Shown: piece after piece, positions 8,381 to 16,768 of the stretch
How positions within the stretch are numbered: position 1 is the first letter of the stretch
Layout of the letters: every line of letters starts with the position of its first letter
Assembly (NCBI RefSeq): GCF_009711045.1
Contig: NZ_WMJX01000002.1
Coordinates: 1-64,000 of the forward strand
Direction: 5' to 3'
Length of the DNA: 64,000 bases
Source of the DNA: Myroides albus
GTDB lineage: Bacteria > Bacteroidota > Bacteroidia > Flavobacteriales > Flavobacteriaceae
The notes under the pieces: generated by a model
Database searches by the model: none
The model's input: the letters and a program-made list of their open reading frames with translations, nothing else
Told to the model about the DNA's origin: nothing
Translations under genes and position numbers: made by a program

Positions 8381-8737
8381 TTACTGCCTTTGTAGGCGAT
8401 CATCTTGCTGTTTACCATTAACTATGGATTGGCAAAATGTCAACACGATACTAAATAATAAGGCGTACCAAAAATTGTCAACAGTAAATTCCTTGACAAA
8501 GTATGCTGTTAATTGAATTATTACTGCATTGATCACAAGTAGGAATAATCCCAGTGTCACAATCGTTGCTGGCAGTGTCATGAAAACTAATATGGGTTTT
8601 AAAAATGCATTTAACAACCCCATTGCAACAGCTACCCATAGGGCAGTTGTCCATCCATCAACACTTACTCCTGGTAATAACCAACATAAAAACATGACTA
8701 AAGCCGTCGTAATTAATAATCTAATGATAAAATTCAT
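8381..8737 (-). CDS. YvlD/phage-holin-like small membrane protein
   Basis: 118 residues with about four hydrophobic helices (about 4-25, 30-50, 55-80, 88-108) and the pattern GLLNAFLKPIL found in YvlD-type proteins of the phage holin 4 superfamily. It is an inner membrane protein. Despite the family name there are no phage genes nearby; this family is widespread on chromosomes, and its role is uncertain. It lies 29 bp after the GDSL-like lipoprotein gene on the same strand. Confidence 0.75.
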   Translation of the reverse strand: MNFIIRLLITTALVMFLCWLLPGVSVDGWTTALWVAVAMGLLNAFLKPILVFMTLPATIVTLGLFLLVINAVIIQLTAYFVKEFTVDNFWYALLFSIVLTFCQSIVNGKQQDDRLQRQ

Positions 8738-8766
8738 ACCTTTTTTCTTGTAAAAGTAATAAATTA

Positions 8767-10368
8767 TTAATTATTAGGCAATAAAGTAGGTCCAGGATAA
8801 ACTGCAGGATTCACCAAAGGAATCTTTGCATCGTAATGTCTGTTAATCACTCTCAAAATTTCGGCTGCTATGAAAGCATATCCTCTTTGATTTAAGTGGA
8901 CACCGTCAAGTGAAAACATCACCGTATTCAAATTCCCCATACCTTTAAAGTAATCTGCCGTGTAGATTTGGCCATCTTCTACTCTCAATCCCGATACTGC
9001 TTTATTCAATATATCGTTCATATCTGCCACAGCTAACCCCTTCTCTGCTGCAATTTGCTTAATAATTAAGTTAAACTGTGTGGTAGCGTTTTTCACTTTT
9101 TCTTGTTCAACAGAATTTAACACGAACTCATCTCCAATTGGGAAAGTAACCCCTTTTTTCAACATCGCATCAATTGTTGCGTTTCCAGTAGATTGAGCTA
9201 ATGAAGCTCCAATCTCTGCTTTACTTGTCAACAACATCAAATCTTTAGCCGTAGCGTGTCTTGCTTGACCAAAAGAAACAGCTATTAACTTAATCTGAGC
9301 CGGTTCTAATTTGATAGGAAAAAGTCCTGCATCTACTGCTTGTTTAATTCCCATTTCTAACAAAGCGGACATATCAGCTAAGCTTTTATCTTGAATCAAC
9401 AATGGATTAGCTGCTTCTTTTGAAATCATCTGTAATCTATCTCCTTGTCCTCCTTTTGCCAGTATTTGTTTCAACATGCCTATTAGACCATTCAATTGAT
9501 CTATTTTATCAACTCCAATTAACTCAGGTGTTAAAGGATTATAAGGAACTGTAGTGAAATAAGGTATCGCTGTTACATCTGGAATAGTAGCTACCACCCC
9601 TTTTGCTCCATTAGCTGTAAGAGCATTGGTAATTTTACCATACACATCTTGGAACACGCCCACATGTGTAATATCATTTGCTCCATAATCACCAGGATTT
9701 AAACCACCTTTCTCATTCTGATCCACTCCTTCACCTCCCGAAGTTGCATATGAAAGTACGTCATTTGCTCCAATCCAATTACTAAAGAACGTAGGACTTA
9801 AAGACAGTGCATCTTCCAATACAGTAACATTTTCTGATGTTGCTGTTCTAACAAAATAAGGATTTGCTTTTCCTAAAGCTAAATTAGCTGGATTACCATA
9901 CCCTGCAGAAAGTAAGTGGAATGTTTTAGCTCCCGGAACACCTGCATTGTGATATGCTTTCTTCTGTTGTTCTGTTGCCTCTAAAGTCGATTGTCCTTTA
10001 ATGTTTTCAGGTCCTCCTGTAGACATATTAATGATCATCTTGGTCTTAAACCCAGGGTTAACCGCACCTCCAAATAACAAGCCTCCTACATCGTTAATGT
10101 CTTTGTCAAAAGAAGGTTGTGTAAACTGCCCTCCTCCAACAACTTCAAACTGTCTCGCTAAAATAGAAGGAAACGAATTGGCCTGTCCTGAACGGTAAAC
10201 CGTACCATCCATAAAACCGGCAGTCAATGAATTCCCAACTGCTACATAAGTAGAGAAATCTGCATTACCTGGATAGTATGTACCTGAATCTATTTTATCG
10301 CTAATCTCTGGTTTACAACTCGCTAATAAAGCTAAAGCTGGCAACACTAATAAATATCTTTTTTTCAT
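8767..10368 (-). CDS. SGNH/GDSL-like hydrolase lipoprotein
   Basis: 533 residues. The signal peptide ends in LLASC (Cys about 18), so it is a lipoprotein. Block I is VAVGNSLTAGF at about 42-52, with Ser in GNSL instead of GDSL. An Asn-containing block lies at NWIGANDVL (about 197-205). The last block LDGVHLNQRGYAFIA near 484-498 supplies the Asp-x-x-His pair. These support an SGNH esterase or lipase fold on the cell surface or in the periplasm. It lies 18 bp after the FadL-type porin gene and is probably co-transcribed with it, consistent with release of fatty acids from lipids for uptake by that porin (inference). Confidence 0.85.
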   Translation of the reverse strand: MKKRYLLVLPALALLASCKPEISDKIDSGTYYPGNADFSTYVAVGNSLTAGFMDGTVYRSGQANSFPSILARQFEVVGGGQFTQPSFDKDINDVGGLLFGGAVNPGFKTKMIINMSTGGPENIKGQSTLEATEQQKKAYHNAGVPGAKTFHLLSAGYGNPANLALGKANPYFVRTATSENVTVLEDALSLSPTFFSNWIGANDVLSYATSGGEGVDQNEKGGLNPGDYGANDITHVGVFQDVYGKITNALTANGAKGVVATIPDVTAIPYFTTVPYNPLTPELIGVDKIDQLNGLIGMLKQILAKGGQGDRLQMISKEAANPLLIQDKSLADMSALLEMGIKQAVDAGLFPIKLEPAQIKLIAVSFGQARHATAKDLMLLTSKAEIGASLAQSTGNATIDAMLKKGVTFPIGDEFVLNSVEQEKVKNATTQFNLIIKQIAAEKGLAVADMNDILNKAVSGLRVEDGQIYTADYFKGMGNLNTVMFSLDGVHLNQRGYAFIAAEILRVINRHYDAKIPLVNPAVYPGPTLLPNN

Positions 10369-10386
10369 GATTGTCTTCTTTTAAAG

Positions 10387-11634
10387 TTAAAAACTATAGC
10401 TTACACCGATACCTCCACTTGTCACAGCACTTCTATATGTTCCTCCAAACGAAACATTTTGTCCATCTTCTTGGAAATAGTCATAAGAATTATTAGTATC
10501 ACTAAAGTGTAAATAACTAAACACTAAGTCTATTCCTAAACCATTTTTAAACTTATAAGTTAAACCTCCAGTATATGCACGTGAATCGTTACGCGGTGTT
10601 TCTGGTGCAAAGTATCCATCTTGAACAGGGCTTTCATCGTAGTACCATCCTGCTCTTAAAGACAACTGATCATTTACAGTATACTGTGCTCCTAAACGGT
10701 ATGTACTTGAATCCTTATAATTACGAGGGTTAACTGATGTTCCCAATGGGCTATTTACGAAATCAATTACTAATGCATCGTAAATTTTCCAGAATGTACG
10801 GTTGTAATCAAATGCAAACAACCACTTATTCCACTCATAAGATACCCCAACACTAAACTCTGCTGGTAATGGCATTTGCGCTTTAATTCTTCCATTTTGG
10901 AACATACCTTCACCAAATCCAGGTACATCGTAGAACTTAGCTTTACCATCACTCTCTTTCATAATGATTTTTGAGCGGTAGTTCATCCCCACTCTTAAAT
11001 GGTCGTCAAAGTTGAACATATATCCTGCAGTCCATCCCCAAGCTGTAACATTCTTAGCTTCAATAGTTACATCCGTTTTGTTGCCATGCTCGTCAACCAT
11101 ACTTCTCGAGATATTCTTATTGAAAGTTACCCCTCCATTTACAAAGATAGGTCCCCCTCCAAAACTAAAGCGATCACTTACTTTAATTGCTACAGTAGGT
11201 TGAAAGTAAAAAGCCTTTAAATCAATATTGTTTACCAAATGAGCTCCTTGCCAATCTCTATCCCAATCAACAGCACTTCCATAAGGCGAATAGATTGCCA
11301 ATCCTACTGTTAACCAATCGGTAGCCTTATAAGTACCATAAGCATAGATAGGAGTTCCTACATTTCGAGTTTCATTCTCCCAACCGTATGTTTCATTTTG
11401 GAATTTTGTATCTGCTACCAATACATTCATTCCAGCCGAAAAATTCCATTTATCTTTTAAGTAAACTGTTGCAGCAGGGTTAAAAAACACTGACTCTGCA
11501 CCGTTTACCACAGCTACTCCTGTATGTCCCATCGCAAGCTGTTTGTTACCTTGCATTGCTACTCTATAACCTCCAGCAAATGCTGAATAAGATATTAAAG
11601 ATAACAGGGATAATGATATAAACTTTTTAACCAT
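10387..11634 (-). CDS. OmpP1/FadL-family outer membrane transporter
   Basis: 415 residues. Signal peptide of about 20 residues ending FAG. The N-terminal plug region has the FadL-like GHTGVAVVNGAESVFFNPAA. A long series of amphipathic beta strands ends in Phe (GGIGVSYSF), typical of outer membrane barrels. The family imports long-chain fatty acids and other hydrophobic compounds. It is the first gene of a unit with the GDSL-like lipoprotein and the YvlD-like gene and has a textbook promoter at 11666-11696. Confidence 0.93.
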   Translation of the reverse strand: MVKKFISLSLLSLISYSAFAGGYRVAMQGNKQLAMGHTGVAVVNGAESVFFNPAATVYLKDKWNFSAGMNVLVADTKFQNETYGWENETRNVGTPIYAYGTYKATDWLTVGLAIYSPYGSAVDWDRDWQGAHLVNNIDLKAFYFQPTVAIKVSDRFSFGGGPIFVNGGVTFNKNISRSMVDEHGNKTDVTIEAKNVTAWGWTAGYMFNFDDHLRVGMNYRSKIIMKESDGKAKFYDVPGFGEGMFQNGRIKAQMPLPAEFSVGVSYEWNKWLFAFDYNRTFWKIYDALVIDFVNSPLGTSVNPRNYKDSSTYRLGAQYTVNDQLSLRAGWYYDESPVQDGYFAPETPRNDSRAYTGGLTYKFKNGLGIDLVFSYLHFSDTNNSYDYFQEDGQNVSFGGTYRSAVTSGGIGVSYSF

Positions 11635-11665
11635 AATCTAATATTGTTTACAATTCGTCTAATTT

Positions 11666-11696
11666 CAAATATAGATAGATATTATAATTTTACAAA
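11666..11696 (-). promoter_or_regulatory. Consensus promoter of the FadL-type gene
   Basis: On the minus strand TTTG (11696-11693), 19 bases and TATATTTG (11673-11666) match the Bacteroidota consensus exactly. The start would be near 11659, giving a 5' leader of about 25 bases. Confidence 0.88.
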
Positions 11697-12096
11697 TTTT
11701 TAAGCCTTATTTTAACATTAGTAAAAAATAAAATAAATTTTATTCAAATAAAACCAACAACACATAACTATAATTACTATTAATTTAACATATAGTAGAA
11801 ATAATAATAAAACATAACGTTATAATTAATTCTAAAAAAACAATACTTCTTTGCTGTAAATTAAGTTTTAACCTCTCTGGATTTACATATAATAAGTATA
11901 TATACTTCTAAGATCAGCATTTGGGGAGTTCTCAAATGCTCCAAACGCAAAAAACAACTTCATTTTACCCCAATTTTCTAAACCAACGTTTCCCTTAGCT
12001 ATTCGCTCTAAAAACACCTCCGTTTATGTGAGAAGCGACAACTAACTTGACCTTCAGAAGTACGTGCCATACATTGATACAAATATGATTACATAT

Positions 12097-12153
12097 TGAT
12101 CGCATAGTGGTCGCATATTATTCTGCAGAAAGTATGCGACCACTATGCGATCA
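12097..12153. repeat. Long perfect inverted repeat with CGACCAC motifs
   Basis: Arms 12097-12117 and 12133-12153 are perfectly complementary over 21 bp (core GATCGCATAGTGGTCGCATA). The 15-base spacer contains the palindrome TTCTGCAGAA, so the whole unit can fold as one long cruciform. The heptamer CGACCAC occurs inverted inside the left arm, direct inside the right arm, and twice more to the right (about 12159 and 12169). No T tract follows, which argues against a terminator. Confidence 0.9.
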
Positions 12154-12203
12154 TATACCGACCACAAGCCGACCACCCCCTATTTAGCCCCTGTCGTCCT
12201 AAT

Positions 12204-12219
12204 ATAACTGTACAGTTAT
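12204..12219. repeat. 16-bp perfect palindrome
   Basis: ATAACTGTACAGTTAT. Its size and symmetry fit a dimeric repressor site, but no gene starts nearby; the closest coding sequence end is psd at 12457. Confidence 0.5.
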
Positions 12220-12396
12220 TGTTTATCATCCTATCAATAATCACCCCCTGCTTCTCCTTCATCCGATTGCAAGATTATAAACCATTTCTACACATTACTT
12301 ATACTTTAGTACTTGTACGAAGCAATTGTACTTCCTGAACACTGACTCAAAAAGTGCCTAAGTAGAAAAAGAAATAACAAGAGAATCCGAAACACA

Positions 12397-12435
12397 CAAA
12401 AAAAAGTAGAACTATCCCAAAGAACAGTTCTACTT
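12397..12435 (-). terminator. Terminator of psd
   Basis: On the minus strand AAGTAGAACT and AGTTCTACTT form a 10-bp stem followed by a T run (complement of A12397-12405). It starts 22 bp after the psd stop. Confidence 0.9.
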
Positions 12436-12456
12436 AAATTCCAACAAACAGATTAA

Positions 12457-13119
12457 TTATTTCCACTTAGCCAAAGGGGTGATGCCACTTTGAACACAAT
12501 CCCCTAACTTGACGTTAACTATGGTATCAATGGGTAACAGGAGATCCACTCGAGAACCAAACTTAATAAATCCTAACTCTTCACTTTGTGTAGCTACTCC
12601 GCCCACATGGAGATAGTTAACAATACGCTTAGCTAAAGCACCTGCAATTTGCTTGGCTAAAACTTCCTGCCCATTCTTGTGCTTTAACACAACAGTATGC
12701 CTTTCATTCAAAAGGGAAGATTTAGGATGCCACGCCACAAGGTGTTTCCCTGGGTGATATTGACTATACACAACTTCACCAGTTATTGGATTTCTATTGA
12801 CATGTACGTTCAATACACTCATAAAAACAGAAATCTGCAAGCGCTTTTCCGTAAAGTACTCGTCTGGCTCTACTTCTTCTATGACGACCACCTTTCCATC
12901 ACAAGGAGCCAAAATCAAATTGTCATCTTCTGCTAATACCCTTGAAGGGATTCTAAAAAAGTAAACCACTAAAGACATGGCCACCAAGGTCATCAAAAGA
13001 ATTGCGTATTGCAATATCCACCAACTACTGGGTAGACATAAGAACAATAGTGAATTAACAGCTATAAATATGCATACCGAAAGCGATATAGATCCCGTTC
13101 CCTCTTTGTGTATTCTCAT
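12457..13119 (-). CDS. psd: Phosphatidylserine decarboxylase (short, archaetidyl type)
   Basis: 220 residues from ATG 13119 (MRIHKEGTGS). A longer frame would need a TTG at 13158, and 220 residues is the usual size. Two hydrophobic segments lie at about 13-55. The catalytic part has DGKVV at about 74-78, FMSVLNVHVNRNP near 99-111, and FGS at 177-179, where Ser179 would become the pyruvoyl group after self-cleavage. It converts phosphatidylserine to phosphatidylethanolamine in the inner membrane. It is followed by its own terminator and preceded by the tRNA-Cys gene on the same strand. Confidence 0.93.
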   Translation of the reverse strand: MRIHKEGTGSISLSVCIFIAVNSLLFLCLPSSWWILQYAILLMTLVAMSLVVYFFRIPSRVLAEDDNLILAPCDGKVVVIEEVEPDEYFTEKRLQISVFMSVLNVHVNRNPITGEVVYSQYHPGKHLVAWHPKSSLLNERHTVVLKHKNGQEVLAKQIAGALAKRIVNYLHVGGVATQSEELGFIKFGSRVDLLLPIDTIVNVKLGDCVQSGITPLAKWK

Positions 13120-13292
13120 TTTTGTCAAACTTTTAAAAAATGTTAAACCCTTTGCCAAAACGGCAAATCGATACTTGGTACCCCTAATTCACATTAGAAA
13201 AAACATCAATTATGAAGTAACTAAAACAGAAGTCATTTCTAAATCCCTAAAGATCACTTTGTGCCATGCGCAATGAATCGCACAGAGAATTG

Positions 13293-13363
13293 AGGTTCTG
13301 ACTGGATTCGAACCAATCTACTGATTATTGCGTAATCAGGCCTAACCACTCAGCCACAGAACC
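13293..13363 (-). tRNA. tRNA-Cys (GCA), unusual anticodon loop
   Basis: 71 nt. The acceptor GGTTCTG/CAGAACC is perfect. The D region is GGCTGAGTGGTTAGGCC. The anticodon stem TGATT/AATCA has loop ACGCAAT and anticodon GCA. The T arm is ATTGG-TTCGAAT-CCAGT, and the discriminator is U, typical of tRNA-Cys. The base before the anticodon is C instead of the near-universal U33, and the stem can extend to 7 bp and squeeze the loop. It has a TATGTTTG promoter element 14 bp upstream. It is either functional and odd or a decaying copy. Confidence 0.8.
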
Positions 13364-13376
13364 TTTTTGTACACTG

Positions 13377-13384
13377 CAAACATA
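13377..13384 (-). promoter_or_regulatory. -7 element upstream of tRNA-Cys
   Basis: TATGTTTG on the minus strand, 13 bases before the tRNA 5' end. No clear TTG lies about 20 bases further up, so the match is partial. Confidence 0.5.
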
Positions 13385-13456
13385 TAGCCTTATTCTACGA
13401 CTATCATGGTACAGTTTTTCTATTTCATACTAGTCCAACAAACCCTCACAAAAGCA

Positions 13457-13492
13457 AAGGAGGCTAATTCTATGCATAGAATTAGCCTCCTT
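13457..13492 (-). terminator. Perfect 36-bp palindrome, terminator of the hydrolase gene
   Basis: Two 18-base arms (AAGGAGGCTAATTCTATG and its complement) meet without spacer. On the minus strand the stem is followed by TTGCTTTTG, a moderate T tract. It begins 19 bp after the stop of the alpha/beta hydrolase gene. Confidence 0.8.
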
Positions 13493-13511
13493 ATATACTG
13501 AACAGTTTTTA

Positions 13512-14285
13512 CTACTGTAAAAACTTACTTACAATCTCGTAAAACATATCCGGATTCTCAGCATGTAACCAATGTCCAACTCCAGGAATAGTTTCGATAA
13601 CAGCTTGTGGAAAATACGTCTGAATATCTTCGAAATCCCTTTCTTGAATATACTTAGAATTTCCCCCTCTTATAAAAAGAGTTTTACCTTCATAGACACC
13701 TTCTCCTGTTAATCCTTCACCCACCACTTCAGGCTTCTCAGCGAAAACATTCAAATTAAATCGAAAATCCAATTGCCCAGGTTCTTTCCAATACAAACCT
13801 TTCATTAAAAACATACGAGTACCTACATCTTTAATGCGTTCTGAAATTATCGCATCGACATCTTGTCGACTTGGTTTAACGCTAAAATCTACTGCTTGCA
13901 ACGCTTCGATGATGTCTTGATGATGCGGAGGATAAGCGCGGGGAGCAATATCTGCAACAATCAATTTTTCAACACGGGAAGGGTACTTCATAGCAAACTT
14001 CATCGCTAATTTACCGCCCATTGAGTGGCCTAACACAATTGCATCACACATATTATAATGATCCATATAACGAGTAATATCCTCTATCATATAGTCATAA
14101 GACCAATCCGCAGAGTGAAAACTTCTACCGTGATTGCGCAAATCCAATAGGTGAACTTCATATCCTTGTTCAACCATTTGCTTTCCAAATGTCTTCCAAT
14201 TATCAGAAGTCCCAAAATATCCGTGGATAACTAACAAAGGGATTCCACCTTCTCCTTCAATATTTGAATATAAAATATCCGTCAT
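13512..14285 (-). CDS. Alpha/beta hydrolase (YbfF-like esterase)
   Basis: 257 residues. Oxyanion motif HGYFG at about 21-25, nucleophile elbow GHSMGG with Ser88, and a late His in GVGHWLHAENP near 236-246 complete an alpha/beta hydrolase triad. It resembles short-chain acyl esterases of the YbfF type; the substrate is unknown. No signal peptide, so cytoplasmic. Its ATG shares one base with the pdxJ stop (TAATG), so translation is coupled. Confidence 0.88.
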   Translation of the reverse strand: MTDILYSNIEGEGGIPLLVIHGYFGTSDNWKTFGKQMVEQGYEVHLLDLRNHGRSFHSADWSYDYMIEDITRYMDHYNMCDAIVLGHSMGGKLAMKFAMKYPSRVEKLIVADIAPRAYPPHHQDIIEALQAVDFSVKPSRQDVDAIISERIKDVGTRMFLMKGLYWKEPGQLDFRFNLNVFAEKPEVVGEGLTGEGVYEGKTLFIRGGNSKYIQERDFEDIQTYFPQAVIETIPGVGHWLHAENPDMFYEIVSKFLQ

Positions 14286-14998
14286 TACTGTAATTTTCTA
14301 ATATACATATTTACTACATTCTCCAATCCCAAATATAGTGATTCAGAAATTAAGGCATGTCCAATAGATACTTCTAACAAATTAGGTATATTATTTTTAA
14401 AGAACTCGATATTGTCTAAACTCAAGTCATGACCTGCATTTATCCCCAGTCCTAATTCACTTGCCAATTCTGCTGCTTTAGTATAAGGAATAATCGCTTT
14501 TTCATTTCCCAGACCATATTGCGTAGCAAATTCTTCAGTATAAAGCTCGATGCGATCTGTTCCTACTACTTTTGCCCCTTCAATCATTTCTAATACAGGG
14601 TCGACAAAAATAGAAGTGCGGATTCCTTGTAATCTACATTCAGTTATCACATCCTGTAAAAAACTCTTATGCTTAACAGTATCCCAACCTGCGTTAGAGG
14701 TAAGAGCGTCAACTGCATCGGGAACTAAAGTTACTTGAGTAGGCTTGCACTCGAAAACTAACTTCATGAAGTTATCCATAGGATTACCTTCAATATTAAA
14801 TTCAGTATAAACCACATTCACTAAATCGCGAGCATCCTGATATCTAATATGTCGCTCATCGGGACGTGGGTGAATAGTCACCCCTTCCGCTCCAAACTTT
14901 TGAACGTCTTTAGCTACTTGTAATAAATTAGGTACATCGCCTCCACGCGAATTACGCAAAGTCGCTATTTTATTAATATTTACAGATAATTTAGTCAT
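14285..14998 (-). CDS. pdxJ: Pyridoxine 5'-phosphate synthase
   Basis: 237 residues from ATG 14998 (MTKLSVNINKIATLRNSRGG). A longer frame would need a TTG at 15019. PdxJ condenses 1-deoxyxylulose 5-phosphate with aminoacetone 3-phosphate to make pyridoxine 5'-phosphate (vitamin B6). Family features include NINKIATLRN at the start, GVTIHPRPDERHI at about 46-58, and GINAGHDLSLDN near 202-213. It forms an operon with the downstream hydrolase and is divergent from the CBS gene. Confidence 0.96.
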   Translation of the reverse strand: MTKLSVNINKIATLRNSRGGDVPNLLQVAKDVQKFGAEGVTIHPRPDERHIRYQDARDLVNVVYTEFNIEGNPMDNFMKLVFECKPTQVTLVPDAVDALTSNAGWDTVKHKSFLQDVITECRLQGIRTSIFVDPVLEMIEGAKVVGTDRIELYTEEFATQYGLGNEKAIIPYTKAAELASELGLGINAGHDLSLDNIEFFKNNIPNLLEVSIGHALISESLYLGLENVVNMYIRKLQ

Positions 14999-15091
14999 AC
15001 TTATAAAATTAAAACGCAAAAATACAAAGTATAATCTACGCCTATTGATTAAATTTGATTATTTTGCACTGAATAATTCAAGTCACCCTAT

Positions 15092-15760
15092 ATGTTTTCA
15101 CTACAAAGAGAAATAGTAACTGCTATCCCTTACTTCACTTCGTCGTCGACGGTAAGTGAATGTCTATTGTATTTAGAAAACAAAGGATATTCGCATCTTC
15201 CTATTGTAGATGAAAATCACTTCTTTTTAGGCAACCTCTTGACAGAGGACCTTGAAAACACAGATGAAGCTACTGCTCTTAGGGAAATGCTATATGACTT
15301 AGAACACTTTTATTTAACAGACCAACCTACGCCTTCTATCTTTGAGGCACTAAATTTGCTTAGTCTAAACGATGCAAATATCATTCCCTATCTAACAGAA
15401 GAAGGTCAGTTACTTGGCATTATTTGCAAAGAACCTTTATCTGCCGTTTGGAATGATTCCATTTTCTTACAAGAACACGGAGAGCATATTGTTGTGTCTA
15501 AAGCAACGAATACATTTAGCTTATCAGCAGTAAGTCAAATCGTAGAAAGTAACAATGCTAAACTTTTTGGCGTAATTTTGCTGAACAGCAATGACAGCAA
15601 TACTAACATCCTAATAAAGACTAACAATATCAATACAAATGCGATATTGGATGACTTTAGAAGACATGGATACGAAATTGAAAGTAACCACAATGATGAT
15701 TTGTATCGCAATGAGCTAAGAGATCGATCTGACTATTTTAATAAATACATGAATATATAA
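15092..15760 (+). CDS. CBS-domain protein
   Basis: 222 residues. The N-terminal half resembles a CBS pair (VSECLLYLENKGYSHLPIVD at about 20-39, and IFEALNLLSLNDANIIPYL near 86-104). CBS domains usually bind adenine nucleotides. The C-terminal 90 residues are less clear. Its stop shares a base with the nadK start (TAATG), a linkage common in Flavobacteriia, so it may be tied to NAD(P) or energy sensing (inference). No membrane segment. Confidence 0.82.
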   Translation: MFSLQREIVTAIPYFTSSSTVSECLLYLENKGYSHLPIVDENHFFLGNLLTEDLENTDEATALREMLYDLEHFYLTDQPTPSIFEALNLLSLNDANIIPYLTEEGQLLGIICKEPLSAVWNDSIFLQEHGEHIVVSKATNTFSLSAVSQIVESNNAKLFGVILLNSNDSNTNILIKTNNINTNAILDDFRRHGYEIESNHNDDLYRNELRDRSDYFNKYMNI

Positions 15761-16644
15761 TGAAGTTTGCAATTTATGGACAAACTAGTAAACCTATAGT
15801 ACAAAACATCATACTAAGGTTATTAAAAGTTTTTCAAGATTATGAGCATGAAATCATATTTGAAGAACAATTTTACAATTTGCTAAAACACAATAATATT
15901 TTGTCAAAAGAGTATGATGTGTTTGGCAAAAATGCAGAACTGTCGACCGACGTGAATTTTTTCATTAGTATCGGTGGAGATGGTACAATGCTGAGAGCCG
16001 CAAACTTTATTAAAGACAAAAATATTCCGGTTGTAGGGATAAATGCGGGGAGACTTGGTTTCTTGGCCAATGTGCAACAGGATGACATAGAAGAATTGCT
16101 GCCTAATGTCTTTACGAATAACTTCAAACTTTCAAAGCGATCGTTGGTTAGTTTTAGATGCAACCCACCAAAGAATAACGATTTTGAAATCCAGTATGCT
16201 TTAAACGAAATTACGGTATCGAGAAAGAATACCACTTCGATGATTACAGTAGATACCTACTTAGACGATGAGTTTTTAGCCTCTTATTGGGCTGACGGTT
16301 TGATTATTGCGACACCTTCAGGCTCGACAGGTTACTCACTTAGCTGTGGAGGGCCAATCATTGAACCCGAAACAAATTGTTTTGTTATTACCCCTCTTGC
16401 GCCACACAACCTAAACGTAAGACCATTAGTTATTAGAGACAATTTAGAGATAAAGCTAAAAGTAAGCAGTCGTGAGAAGAAGTTTTTACTTTCGCTTGAT
16501 ACTACGACAAAAACAGTGACCAACGAAACAGAAGTAATCATCTCAAAAGCGCCTTTTACAATGGATTTAGTAGAATTCCCTTCACAGAGTTTTATTAAAA
16601 CACTCCGCAATAAATTACTTTGGGGAGAAGATAAAAGGAATTAG
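15760..16644 (+). CDS. nadK: NAD kinase
   Basis: 294 residues. It phosphorylates NAD to NADP. The diagnostic GGDGTML lies at 72-78, GRLGFLA follows at about 96-102, the NE-x-x-V region ALNEITVSRKN is near 147-157, and the TPSGSTGYSLSCGGP motif is near 187-201. Cytoplasmic, normal length. It is translationally coupled to the CBS gene and followed after 124 bp by the DUF6089-like gene with its own promoter. Confidence 0.97.
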   Translation: MKFAIYGQTSKPIVQNIILRLLKVFQDYEHEIIFEEQFYNLLKHNNILSKEYDVFGKNAELSTDVNFFISIGGDGTMLRAANFIKDKNIPVVGINAGRLGFLANVQQDDIEELLPNVFTNNFKLSKRSLVSFRCNPPKNNDFEIQYALNEITVSRKNTTSMITVDTYLDDEFLASYWADGLIIATPSGSTGYSLSCGGPIIEPETNCFVITPLAPHNLNVRPLVIRDNLEIKLKVSSREKKFLLSLDTTTKTVTNETEVIISKAPFTMDLVEFPSQSFIKTLRNKLLWGEDKRN

Positions 16645-16720
16645 AGTATAATTTTTTACAACATTGAACGTTTACAAATGAATAGTTCAGTTTTAATTAA
16701 AGCATAATATCACAAAAAAG

Positions 16721-16751
16721 GTTTAATTAAAACTCTATATTACTATATTTG
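16721..16751 (+). promoter_or_regulatory. Promoter before the DUF6089-like gene
   Basis: TATATTTG at 16744-16751 is a perfect -7 box. GTTTAA around 16721-16726 gives a partial -33 box at about 20 bases. It probably drives the envelope run of DUF6089-like, uppS, bamA and the two ompH genes. Confidence 0.65.
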
Positions 16752-16768
16752 TAGCTTATTTTAACAAA

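Larger units (their letters stand above)
11697..12396. other. 700-bp gene-free region with several palindromes
   Basis: Between the terminator of psd and the promoter of the FadL-type gene I find no credible ORF. It contains the palindrome AAGTATATATACTT (11894-11907), a hairpin with arms AGCATTTG/CAAATGCT (11916-11940), the long inverted repeat at 12097-12153, and the 16-bp palindrome at 12204-12219. The part from 11940 to 12300 is visibly less AT-rich than the flanks. It does not look like an origin, since no DnaA-box cluster is seen. It could hold a non-coding RNA or a remnant of a mobile element. Confidence 0.5.

Noticed and set aside
8381-8737. Prophage signal from a holin-family protein
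   Set aside because: No integrase, capsid, lysin or attachment repeats nearby. YvlD-type proteins are ordinary chromosomal genes.
11697-12396. Replication origin
   Set aside because: No cluster of DnaA boxes (TTATCCACA-like) and none of the usual origin-linked genes.
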